A stretch of DNA of 64,000 nt from Membranipora membranacea. Lineage: Eukaryota > Bryozoa > Gymnolaemata > Cheilostomatida > Membraniporidae. The translations under genes and the position numbers were made by a program. Below are positions 51,021-62,739 of the stretch, one piece after another. Below the pieces are notes generated by a model. The model was given only the letters and a program-made list of their open reading frames with translations. It had not been told where the DNA came from and searched no databases. Position 1 is the stretch's first letter, and every line of letters starts with the position of its first letter. The stretch is from contig OU612068.1 in the NCBI GenBank assembly GCA_914767715.1, positions 17,052,001 through 17,116,000 on the forward strand, given 5' to 3'.

Positions 51021-53000
51021 ATGGTGCGAACTAAGGGAGATGGAGCAGTAACAAAAGGTAATCTTCAAACCATTATTAATTCCTACATAGATAGAGATAG
51101 AATTATTATGAATAGTAGTAGTAGTGGCAAGGACTGGAGTTAGTAGACTTAGAGGTAGTAGCACTAGCTAGTAGTGAGTCACAAAATGAAAAAATTCTCC
51201 CTGCTTCAAACCAAGGAGTCTAACTCCTTGTTCATACAATGAGTGCTTCAAGCTCTGTCAACTTCAGTAGCATGTACTGTAGGGTTTTAACCTGCTACTA
51301 CCAAGGAGTAAAAGGAATTTCATTTGCTCATCATCATTGCTACTTCTTGAGTACTACTCAAGTCTCAACTGGTTGTGGCTACTAACTGGTACATCTACTG
51401 CTTAGATTTTTTACCATTGGACCATCCTTCATTGGATTTCTTTCTCCTACCGTACTTCTAAAATCTCTGTCTTCTATCATGCCTAGAATAAAATCCGGCT
51501 TACCCCTCTGTACTAAATTTTCATCGGTGCTCGCACCACTTATATATAATAATATTCATACATATCATCTTCATTACTTGCAGTTGTGGGATCCAAGGCT
51601 CCAAGAAAGCAGCTTGTGTCAAATACTAGTGGAGGCAGTAGCTCAACACCAGATGGTATAATTACTTTGGTACCTGAAACAAGCAATTTTGCTTATCTTT
51701 GAGTCATCTAAGGATTAGGCTATGTAAAACACATGAGCCCCGAGTTCTCTTTCAGCAATCTAAGAAGATTAAAGGACACCATTTTGATACATAGACGTCC
51801 AATTTAAATAATTCATCAATCCTTGCTATTACTGCTTGGTTATGTCTCCTGAATAAGTTGATTAGGCTTTGATTGATTAATACCTAGTTAACTCTTTGAT
51901 AGGACTTGAAACTTTGAGATTTGGCTCAACCAGTTCACAGCTCATAGATAAAATGACCCACTAAAATCATAAAAATAGCAGATCTTAGTATTATGATATG
52001 TTCAACTTTTAAAATCTCATCTCAAATCTCAGTAGCTGTTACATCAACGAAGACTGTGTAGTTATTTATTGTAATAGTACTGCTAGTTGCAAATCATTCA
52101 TCACCCATTACTATTATTCAATCATTGCTTTGATTATTGGTAGGAAAAAAGAAACAGCCCGGTTCAGGGTTACCATTTTGTCCGCAGCCTACTCCAGACT
52201 GGCAAAAAGGTATCAAAAATTTCTTCACAATCACATCAAATAAAAAATCTGAAGAGGATGGCTCTGACAATGAGAAAGAGAATGTTGAGTCTGAAGTGAT
52301 TGAAGTTGATGAGAAAACAGAGAAAGAGACTAAAGGAAAAGGGTCAGCCAAAGGAAAGAAAAGGTAATGCGTTCAATATGCTTTTTTCTCGAAGCTAGTG
52401 TTAGCCTAGTTGAGTAGGTTCTCAAACCTAGATTAAGTTTGATCTGTTCGACTGCATTATGGGTTGACCCCATTCTGCTGGTAAGCCCTTGACTCAAGGG
52501 GTCCCAATTCCACTCGCAGGCAACTGACATTGTACTTGATCTAACCCTTGCCCCTCAAACGCCTTGTATTTGACTTGGGTGAGATTTTGTGAGATTTTCA
52601 AAGGATTGATCAGGCTTATTACAGAGTTCCCCTGTTGGTGATTTGGGGTTTATGAGTGGATAGATATAGGAAGTTTTGGATATAAGTCAAAATTTATAAA
52701 TGGTCTAAATTCCGTGGAAGGAGTACGAACTTCTGTAACTCCCTAGAAACTAGTTATGAGCATTCATGCTCAATTATTATTTTTAATGAATAGTTGTTCA
52801 TTTTTATTCACAGTGCCAAGAAATCAAGTAAAAAGAAAGAAGCCGATAATGAAGAAGAAGGAAAAGGAGCAGCAGAAACTGCTGAAGACAATAATAAAAG
52901 TGACAATGAAAATGAGAAAAAATCTGACTCGGGTGATGAGCAAGATGAGCCTGTCAAAAAGAAAAAGAACAGGATCATTGAGTCGGATGACGATGAATAG
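51021..53000 (+). CDS. PCLAF: PCNA-clamp-associated factor PCLAF (PAF15)
   Basis: Small disordered nuclear protein that binds the PCNA sliding clamp in DNA replication and repair. Exons 51021-51057, 51584-51655, 52144-52363, 52814-53000; 171 residues (human 111). MVRTK at the N-terminus copies the histone-H3-like motif read by UHRF1. K12 (TKVV) and K21 (APRKQ) match human ubiquitylated K15 and K24. A PIP box, QKGIKNFF (57-64), preceded by PTPDW matches human PTPKWQKGIGEFF. KEN at 81-83 is the degradation motif for the anaphase-promoting complex. The C-terminal ~85 residues alternate acidic and lysine-rich stretches and are longer than in human. The start ATG has a good context. Convergent with CK1-gamma and divergent from MNT. 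No AATAAA was found downstream; a variant signal must be used. Confidence 0.95.
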
Positions 53001-53876
53001 TTAAACAATTTAGTGGCGGTAGATGATTTCTTTTCCTGGTATCTTTACTTCACCAAAGTCTCAAGCTAAATGTGAAATCTGTCATCAGCACCCTACATGT
53101 GCATTACTACTAGCATGCTCTTTTACTCATTTCTTACTTCTTGAAAACCCAGTATTTTTTATATTATAATAACCTTATGCAAAATATAGTATCAATCATA
53201 AATATTTGCACTTGTGTGGTGATTCTAATAAGCCCTGCAAAAAGCAGGATGCCTGATAAATTCCCTAATTTATGATGTTGGGATAAAGCATGTCCGGCAA
53301 CATTTATGAAGTAAGTCTCGAGACTAATACATTATTGTATTCACTTCGTTGGTAATGGTTATATGTATCCGAGCATTGTCAATTAAGAAACATAGTTTCA
53401 CTCCTTGATTTGATGCATCTCCATTTCTTAACTTGGATAACAGAAAATCAAGATCAGGTGTTGTTCCAAACATAACTAGGTAAATTACCCATAACAGGAA
53501 GACATCACCCATCTCTAGATGAACCGCCAAATACTTAGGCAGAGCAGCAACAGTCTGCGCATGTGCGAACTGTTGAGGCATACGTTCGTCTCTAATTCAC
53601 CTAGTCTGAGTACCAAAATTGGGAAAACGATGGAAACCCATAATTTGAAAATATTTGGGCCTAAATGGAACACTGGTTTTGATATCTCATAACCTTGAAC
53701 CCTTGGAGTTGCCTTTCTTGATGGAAGGCAGCGCCAATGTTTCAAAATGTAAATATCACAGACTATTCGCTAACTTGGTCCTTCCATTCATTTCCGTGGA
53801 AACAAGTGCAGAACAGCTTTGAACTTCATAGATTCTCTAAAATAATAATACGTTTGTGCATTTATACAACAGTTAT
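53001..53876. other. PCLAF 3' UTR and spacer to CK1-gamma
   Basis: AT-rich sequence with no supported gene. Minus-strand frames at 53324-53745 include a DNARIH string reminiscent of DDE transposases, but nothing else supports it. Confidence 0.5.
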
Positions 53877-53882
53877 TTTATT
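53877..53882 (-). terminator. Candidate distal poly(A) signal of CK1-gamma
   Basis: AATAAA on the minus strand, about 1,050 bases past the CK1-gamma stop. A nearer AATAAA at 54685-54690 lies about 240 bases past the stop and overlaps the TAA that ends the extended frame described separately. Confidence 0.4.
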
Positions 53883-54685
53883 GCCAATATAGGATTATGT
53901 CTACAACTCGGCCTAAAATAAATGAGAAGTAAAATAATGAAACAAACTAGCCAATCAACTTTAAGATTGCTCGACGGAATGCTCGCCGGATGCAGTGTAG
54001 TATGAAAAATCAGACAAATCTGTACGCTGAATTGTATCGTGGGTGCACTGTAATACTATATTGGGTATATTTCTATGAAAACCCCTGAAACTCCCTGTGA
54101 TAAGATGAAAGGAAAGACATGGCCATACGTTGAGAGCTTAGGCATCACAATAAATATTGACGCTTGTAGCTCTTGTCAGAAATAATTTGCAGCCATAAAA
54201 ACTTTTCTTTGGTTGTATTTCAGAAAAAATTGACTAAGGGATATCTTGTTGGGGCAGCAGAGGCTATATCCTTAAACCGGTGTTGGACGCGCCCAACACG
54301 CCCCGATTAAAAATCAAAATGAGAAGATGGCCAGCTAGATAAATGCAGATATAAGGTAATGCAATCTCGCCAGGAAGATATTAAGTCTATACGGAATATC
54401 ATAAACATCACTTGACAAATTCCGTCATATCAGTTATCCAGATTATCTGGTTGTCATAGAGTAGCACATGGATAAGTGCTACATATACAAGTCAAAAAAT
54501 AGGTTTTAAACAAAAAAAAGCTGTATCTTCAGCGTCTGATCGTGGTATCAAACTAATATACTTCTGAGCAGCAGATGGATGAGGGATTGGACTAGAACTG
54601 TTAGTAGCACATTTTCATCGCAAGACAAACACACAAGAGAAAAGAAATCAGTAGCTCTCTCAGCTTAGTGAAGAAAGAGTTTCCT

Positions 54686-54931
54686 TTATTTCTCGTCCCT
54701 GTATCTTTTATACTTGACGGATGATTTTTTCTCAACTGTGTGCTGTTTCTGTTCTGTGTCCATCTCAGCGAGTTCCTCAGCATCTGCTTTGCTATCTCTG
54801 GGTGCTCTTCTGCCCACTGCTGCCGCAGTGGCAGCACCACTCGACGAGTGACGAGCTGATTGGTTGATATCGCTGTCGAGTGACTGGAGCAGTACCATGT
54901 CTTTCTTACCACCACGACCAGACTGCCTGTA
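54686..54931 (-). other. 81-codon open frame continuing past the CK1-gamma TGA
   Basis: Directly after the TGA at 54934-54932 the same frame stays open for 81 codons to TAA at 54688-54686. The encoded stretch is charged and Ser/Ala-rich, with SARHSSSGAATAAAVGRR and ending KYKRYRDEK, similar in character to a disordered protein tail. It could be 3' UTR that is open by chance, a readthrough extension, or part of an alternative C-terminal exon. The stop context is TGATAC, not the efficient TGACTA type. It is not a family-conserved segment as far as I recognise. Confidence 0.35.
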
Positions 54932-57900
54932 TCATTTCTTATGATCGTCTGTTGGAGCTGCTGTTGTAGACTTTTTCTTGGAGGACGATTTTTTGCCAAA
55001 ACATCCGCAGCATCTGAAAAATGAAGAGGTGATAAATGTCATGTAAACAGGTAATATGCCAGCAATATTGAAGTACGGCTACATGTTTGATGACTTCTAC
55101 ATTCAATATTAAAATGTTCATCATTACTAGTGGGAGTAAAGAAACTATCTTACTTTTGTGAAGCACATATTTCTACATGGTGGTCGCGGGTAAGCTACCT
55201 TACTGTCAGGTATGAAAAATGCAGATTTATGAAGGAAAAGTAAAAGGGATGTAACGTTAGAGCAAGTTTTGAATGTGACAACTTTACATTCCAAGAACGG
55301 CAATATTCGGTAAGCAAAAGATATTTTACACCGGCGCAACACAAGAAAAAATATGTATATACTGTATGTATATACTGATTATAAATATCTTATCACTAAT
55401 TACTTTTCCTCAGGCTCCTCGTTTTGATTGGCTTGTTTCTGGGTTGTCTGTTCTCGTCCTGGACCGGCATTATTTTCTTCTATACCCCCATTAGTAGCCC
55501 CACCTGCAGTCTACAACAGAAAAAGACATTTTTAAACATTGCATTGTATCTAGAGAGCTAGCCATGTCTGAAAAATAGTGGTCCTTCCCAACACAAATGA
55601 GATGAGTGTCATAATTTGTGTAATAAAAAGTAGTTTCAGTGTAAGTGCTAAGTGGATGTGAGGCCGTCATGTGACAGGAAAGCGATCACTACAGAACTTA
55701 TAACTTGAGCCGAATAACAATGTCTACAAATCGGATGGATATTAACGATATGTTCATTTAGCTAAAACTATAGTATAGAAAAAATGTTTTCTCATAGCAA
55801 ACTAGTTGTTGCTTTGGTAAGTAACTCTAGCTGCATTTTCACTAATGTGATTTTGAACCACTGCTTTGGTTACTTACTGGTCCAGCGATGTGCCTCTGTC
55901 TTCCAGGGGTTCTACCACTTGCTGTGTTGTTTGGCGCCTCTGATGGTTGCTAAAAACAAGAGAGCACAAGAAAATGAAAATACCGCCTAGCAGTCTAAAC
56001 AGGTATATTCATGTCAAGTCATGATATCGATTTCAATATGTCTGATTTGAAAGGTTTGAATCCGTCTTGAAACTTTGAATTGCCAAAACTGATGTTCAGT
56101 TGGAAATTTGAAAAAAAAGCTGTCAAATTAAAGACGGGGAAACAGCTTTGAGATTGAAGGCTGAAGGTGGATCTTAGTTTCTTGGCTCATATGAAGTCTA
56201 CATCGCGTGCATCCTCACATGGAGAACATCATCTCCTTACACAAACACATGCTTAGGATTATTAATCGATTCAAAGTGAGTAAAAAAGTGGAAAGTTTGA
56301 TGTGTGATGCAGGTTATGGATAGAAGTAGTAGAGTACTGGAATTTGGTTACAAAAAAACTTTGAAGCTCAACTTACATGATATGAAGGAAAGTATGAGTT
56401 CTGTCGAGATTGATTTTCAAATCATTTTGACATACCTACACCTCAAATTTGATGACCGTGCACAATCATTGTGAGTTTATAACTCACAAAGTGGGCTGGT
56501 TTTGTCAGGAGAGATTTTGTTTAACAGTTTCAAATAATCATACAGCATACACAGATCTAGCCTGTCTTGGTAACAATTGTTCGGTTGTTTGAATTGACAG
56601 ATCAAGACAGGCCATTCTAATATATCCGGTCATTTTTTGCCAGCCAGAGTTAAGAAATTAGTTTGTACCTGTCTATCGACCCAGTCAAAGTGCCAATCAC
56701 AGTCCATATCGTTCTTCTCCATAAGGTCGAGAAATACTTTCTTCAGATAAGCGTAGTCAGGAGTCTCGAAAAAGTCTAATCGCCTCACATATCGCAGATA
56801 AGTAGCAAACTCCTCTACAAGAGAAATAATCAAACTGAGAACCTGCATTGAGGGATAAGGTTGAGAATGATGGAATTACTATCAAATCAGTAAATAAAAA
56901 GTACTTATCATCAGTTATGTAAGAGTTGTCTACCATCACGATTTCAAGACCTCACAACTCCTGATTCAATCCTATATTGCATTAACGACGGATATTGTGG
57001 CGTGTATTTTTTCCTGTTTTATCCGATATATGTCCCTCAGTTTAATGTTAAGCTATACAGCAATGGTATGCTCTGATTTGTGAATGTAGCTATGCCTAAC
57101 ACTGCTGGTACCAACTTGGCCCAACTGAATCCCTAAAGTTCCTCCAATGGAAATTGTTGTTTGAGCATCCCTTTTCAGCAATCTAGCTACATTGTGGTTG
57201 ATTTTTTTGATACATATTTTGGTATTCATGGCCTTATTGGCACCGCCGGATTTTTGAAAAAGGTCCTAACAGTAACTAACAGCCCAATGGATGGCAATGT
57301 ATAGAACTTGAGACACCTGTCTGACCTGGTTCACTTACCTGGGAAGTTTTCACAGAGGACTTCAACAGGAGTTGCACGCTTAGTGTCTCCTATTTTCTGG
57401 TATCGCTCCTTGAGTGTGTCGGCTTTTAAGCCTTGCCAGGGTAGGCTACCCCGCAGGAAGTACATGAACATGTGGCCTAAAGCTTCTAAGTCATCTCGGC
57501 GACTCTGCTCTGTAGAGATAAACACACAAACGGGATGATAAGCCAAATATTCATGTTTATAACTCACCACTATCCTGTTCTGCAACAGGTGCTTGCATAA
57601 TTTTGTGGAACTTGGCACAATGCTAGTGAGCAAAGGTACATAGAAATTGATAAATTGGGACCCAGCCGGCGTCTGTGTTTCAATTGCTGATCAATAGGAA
57701 TTGACATCAGCAGTAGTTAACTCCTTTAAACATAACCTGACCACTGAGTGATATTGAAAAAAGCTACCGTGACTGTCAACAACAGTTGCTCGATCCCTAC
57801 TGTAGGTTGCAACTGGATCTAAGCTCTTAAGGCAAGTCCAAACCAATCTAAAATTACCTGGATGAGCAATAACCCTGACCATAAGTAGATTGAAAACTGG

Positions 57901-60804
57901 CAACCGACGCAGGCTCAGTGAATGTGAAAGTGTATGAATATCATTGTGACTGAGAAGTGTACATCACATAACATAAAATGTGAATCAAATAGACTGAATA
58001 TCAGGGTAGATTTTCTATCTTACCTTTACCGAGATGTGTGTTTATACTCATATATCTGGCGGTGCCAGTGAGACTTTTGTGTTCCCTGTATGGTATGTGT
58101 TTATTTGTTTCTGGATCAATGTATTCCTTGGCTAAGCCAAAGTCTATAATGTGAACTATATGGTTCCTACGCGTGGAATTCCTTCCTATCAAAAAGTTTT
58201 CTGGTTTGACATCTCTGTATATTAAATGCTTTGTATGGACATAGTCCATTCTGTCAAGCTGTAATAGAAAGAAGAAGAGGTATTTAACAACCACAGATCA
58301 ATAGTTCATGACATTAATTTTGTGAAATGAGATATGGATGAGTTTGTGGCAGTCAGCGAACAGAATCGGGCTGGCAACACAACTTTCAAGGACACAGCTG
58401 TATTTGGTGACCATGAATCAAAATCTTGGGTTTTCCAGAAGTATGAAACATATATGAGTTACACATGTAAGAGTCATAAGTGTTGGCTTGTTATGCAAGA
58501 TTTGATGCCTGAACTGCAATGTTTCTTATGAGACAGCATGAAGTGGAAAATCATCAAATGGAACTAAAGTGATATATTTATATCATACAAACACTATATA
58601 TTAGTATTAATGCACCACATACCAGCTGTATGGCAATCATAAGCACAGTTTTCATTGAGAACCTTCTATCACATAAGTCGAATAAGTCTTCCAACGAGGG
58701 TCCAAGCAACTCCAGCACAAGAGCGTTGTATTTACCACATGGTCCAAAGTAAAACACCTGTGGCACACCATCTAAAAAAGACAGCAATTTGCACAACGTG
58801 AAATACAAAGCCATCAGTTAAAATGCCCTTATCTAGTTGAGTATTCATAGGAGGCAAAGTTTGCCAGATATAGTTGATTTTGTCGCTAGCTAACATTAAC
58901 ATCTTTACTTAATAAGATCCCGTGTAAGATAGTTAAAATTGGTGCTAGCTAACAATAAGTCGCCCCAAAACTAGCTAAACTAAACTCTAGCTTATAGTTG
59001 GTTACATCTCCGATGTAAACCCATAAAATCTTAATGTGCGAGATGATTCAGTTCTAGTATATTAATGTAATGGCTAATGCAGCGAATGGCATCACATTTC
59101 ATTACAAAATTAAGGGATCCCGTTGTAAATCTCAGATTGACAGGATTAAGTGGTAACTTCACTTGGTCAGCATGTTGCAATACATGTGACTAACTGCTGC
59201 AAAACCGGTTAAACTAGGATACGCAGTTGCGTGCAGCACAGCTTAAACACCAATTGCAACTGAGGCTGGGTCTATCTATATATGCGTAGCGTAACGGCTA
59301 GTAATGGAAAGAATCATAGCAGGAACTATCCACAGTAACATGTGTCAATCTCTGTGTTACTCCAAGCTCCTGAATAGCAGTGGGCTAGGTTCATCAGTTC
59401 TTGTTGTTGCTGCTTTAACCCAGCGAAAACGCATTGTTTCTTACAAAGCCCAATTTTATTGACTCAACAATGCCAAGATTAGACTTTTAAAGCAGACACA
59501 AGTTTTTTTCACTCTTAGCGTTTGACCGAAGCGAAATCATGATGTTGTATCGTTACATAATATTGATCAACGAATATGAAACTTAGTGCAAACTCACCGT
59601 GTGTTCCAAGCTGTCTGTAAAACCTGTATTCTAAGTGTAGCTGTGGTGCTCTAGATTTCATTGATTCCTATAATTAAAAATGCAAATATCGCTAATACAA
59701 TGCAAAATTAAGTAGCTAAAGCCATGTCTACACGATATAGTATTAGCTTTACTGCTAACAGTTCCCAAATGACAGAGATAATCATTCTAGTCCAGATAAA
59801 AAGTGACCGATTCTATTTATAAGAATACATCTAGTTTCTTATTGAGGTGTGTGTTCGATGCTATTAAAAATGTGTGTCAAAGAATCCGGTTTTAATGGTT
59901 TTAATCCATAGACTACACTGGTATTTTCTCTCTTTGGAAGGCATCGGGGACAGTGCTTGATTAGACATATATATATGTGATCATATATTCATGTAGCCTG
60001 AGCCCCCCAGACTCTTCCCCCCCCGTCTGACGCCCCCTGTCGGGGAGGTTACAAGTGCAGCAAATTCAGAGTAGATGAATAAGATTCAAATACCCAAGTT
60101 TTGTATTTATAATACTTACTAGCTTGATAGCCACATGTTCATTGTTATACAGATTTTTCCCTGTGAAAAGTGAAAAGAATACAAAACTATGAATAAGCAG
60201 TAAGAAGGTTAACGGATGCTGTACAAGTACCGGTGTATTCAAAGAGTTTCATCTCTAGGGAAAACTTAGCAAACTGCAGCCCTTCAGTGGCCGGCTTCAA
60301 CACTCATAAGAGCATCATTTGATGGATTTTATAGGAAATAGTGTTTGCTTCCAAGTGCGACGAGCGCACACCATGAGCAAGTGGGAGTAATGCACTAAAT
60401 TGCATTTCCCCAATAAACTACAAGGGTCATCTCAAAACTTCATTATACAATCTCTGCTGAACGGCTTTGTTGGCGCATGTGTTTTAGAGTTGAGCATAGT
60501 TCACGCAAAGTTAAGCTCTCTAACTTCAGCTCATTTTAGGTGAATGGTTGTGTCGGTGACAAAAAATTTGTTGATACAGCGATTTAAAACATAACTTATC
60601 TATATACTGCCTTATTCCATTTGATAAACAATAATTTTCAAGATGATGATTGGAGGTAGGCTTAATGTATATCTTTGTCTCACCTAAACGCAGTTCTCCA
60701 AAATTACCGCAGCCAATTTTTTTACCAACTCTGAAGTTTGGCCCTACCATCAGTACACTTCCCCCACTACCAGAAGGGGTAGCACCACTGCTTCTAGTCG
60801 CCAT
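54932..60804 (-). CDS. CSNK1G: Casein kinase 1 gamma (membrane-associated Ser/Thr kinase)
   Basis: Kinase that acts at the plasma membrane, including on Wnt co-receptor LRP6. Exons 60804-60684, 60160-60120, 59667-59598, 58771-58623, 58258-58024, 57509-57339, 56814-56669, 55949-55878, 55510-55404, 55013-54932; 397 residues. The ATG at 60804 (ATTATGG) opens [27 protein letters not shown] follows as in all vertebrate CK1-gammas. Glycine loop 31-36, catalytic K53, YRDVKPEN with catalytic D143, DFG at 166-168, CK1 signature [19 protein letters not shown], and the [19 protein letters not shown] helix. The tail ends [11 protein letters not shown], the cysteine cluster palmitoylated in CK1-gamma, then a lysine-rich end. 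A single gene here corresponds to vertebrate CSNK1G1/2/3 together. The frame continues open after the stop (see separate entry). Confidence 0.96.
58943..58987. repeat. Short dispersed repeat, copy B
   Basis: Matches 27671-27714 with about six differences over 45 bases. It lies in a CK1-gamma intron. Confidence 0.45.
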
Positions 60805-62531
60805 AATCAATCAGCTTGGTTAGAAACCTATGTAAATAAATCAGAAACAATCATCACAAGAACCGATTACGGTGTCAGTATATTGTCGCAACGCTCAATA
60901 GAATCATCTGCATACTCCTTCACGGCGGTTATTGGTCAAGAGACGAAAAGATGTATCATATAAGAGGAATTGTACCAGGCCCTATGCTATGGAAATGGGT
61001 GGGTTGGTGGCGAGGCGAGCTGATTGATATCCTACATACATGCATGGCAATGTGAATTCAAGCAATTGCACAGAATTCAGATGGACATTCAGAGAGATTG
61101 GAGAGTTGGATAATAATTATAATCATGTTACTAAAGTCAGACCAATCATCATCCCATTCAGAGCCTTCCTCAACTTTCCGCTTACAAGATCAAATGTTGA
61201 CTATCGCTGATATATTAATCTTTGCATAAGGAGTACGCCATTGTCAACCCATAAGAAATGCCAAACTCATACCTTTCACAAATTCCCTCCCTAAACACTT
61301 TTGTGTAGGCCTATAATAGGTAAAATCTGTAGCATGGGCATTTATCAAGACAATCCCAATGGATTGGTAGCTAATTCTTGATCCCTTTGCCTGCGGCGTG
61401 ACCAGTGGAAAGGAGCAACTGGAATGCAGGCAAATGGTTTAAACTTGTACATACCTGTCAAATTCTGTAGTTGAGTTTCACCTACAGATTTAAGATTCCT
61501 CACTGACAATCACTGAGCAGGATTTTGGTGGTTAACCCATCCTCCTGCCTGCCCAAACATGAGCACTATCAGGTAGTGTTACTCTAACCCAAACTACAAA
61601 AAAAGGTCAAACCACAATGTAACAGTTGGCAATCGGGCTAATGAGAGATTTCTTTGTTGTCTTTTCTGTAAAATCAGAGGTTGATGGCATTTAGAGTGAC
61701 AAAAAATGTACTCATCTACTCAGTCTGATAGGTACCATCTGTGCATCTATCTACTTCTTTATGTATATTATATGGATCATTTAGTAACTTGTTTCTTGGT
61801 CACAGATCCTCAAGCTATAGTTGTGTAGAGTCAAAAGCGGGCAAGCACTATACTGCTATCATATATATTGGCTGTTTGGTGTATTACTTTCCCAATTGAG
61901 AAGGCATTGAGCAAGAATGACGTGTCACGTTCATGTTGTACATGAAATAGCAAACCAGTGCAAGAACAGGAAATGAAACCTGACGCTATAACAAGCTAGT
62001 ATATCCTATCATCAAAGACACTACCATGTTTGAAATGTTCACCTCTTCTCTCATTGAGTGTTCATCAAATTACACAAGATCAGCCTCGATTTTCAGGTCT
62101 ACCATGAGTCGATAGAAAAGAGGCTCGTACTATGAATGACAGAGAAAAAATTCTTATACAAACTAACAAATTATTATATGATTAACACTGACTCATTGCA
62201 ATTCACCACAACCTACACTTCCTGTCTTGGGCCATCCTTTTTTGCCAATATTTCATACATGACAATATAAAGAGGCTGACAGGTATTAACTACTTGTGAT
62301 GTCAGTCACTGAGCCTACTGGACCGCTGAGCTTGCCTAAGTCTATCCTATCAATCTCAGCATACTGCAGTAGTAGATAAGAGTATATTGACAACTGAAAA
62401 AACACAAACGATCCTCATAGGTCTTGCAAGCTAGTCTTGAAAGAGCCATAGAGGAGGCCTCGATCACAGGAGGTACAAATGATGATACATATACAATACA
62501 AAGGACAGCCTATGATGGTATTGATATTTCT
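60805..62531. other. Upstream region of CK1-gamma
   Basis: No supported coding exon. It holds the probable CK1-gamma promoter (reverse CCAAT at about 60932-60936, no clear TATA) and a foldback copy at 61.4 kb. If the exon at 62.5 kb is real, its upstream exons may lie in here or inside other introns; none could be recognised. Confidence 0.45.
61375..61446. mobile_element. Foldback MITE, family copy 3
   Basis: TTGCCTGC at the left and GAATGCAGGCAAATGG with AAACTTG at the right. The right part closely matches the right arm of the 3.5 kb copy (GAATGCAGGCAATTGG...AAACTTG). The arms are short and partly decayed. Confidence 0.5.
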
Positions 62532-62536
62532 AACAG

Positions 62537-62739
62537 CAGAGAGTAAAACACCTGGTATGTCGTCAGTGAGATCGATAGACAATAAATGCAACTTTGGAGA
62601 GAAGCTGTACGCCCAGCAGCCCGGGTACACACCAGAGGTTTGGCATAACAGGCCAGTAACTTTCTTCCCTGCTAAAGGAAAGGCTGGAGTGAACGACTCA
62701 AGGAGCTTCATCTATAAGTTACCACACGATGCATTCTGA
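62537..62739 (+). CDS. Possible terminal exon of an unidentified gene
   Basis: A reading frame of about 67 codons follows a plausible acceptor (TTGATATTTCTAACAG) and ends in TGA at 62739. It looks coding by its balanced codon use (GAC, CTG, AAG, GTG) and its residues: NFGEKLYAQQPGYTPEVW, RPVTFFPAKGK and a C-terminus FIYKLPHDAF. An AATAAA at 63052-63057 would end the transcript about 310 bases later. I recognise no family. The short Pro/Tyr/Trp-containing motifs recall small ciliary microtubule-associated proteins, but that is impression only. Upstream exons were not found, and the opposite strand is also open over the region, so chance is possible. Confidence 0.35.

Noticed and set aside
53324-53745. 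Possible transposase relic with a DNARIH string
   Set aside because: One short motif resembling the second catalytic Asp block of Tc1/IS630 enzymes; no other motif, no inverted ends, and the frame is broken.
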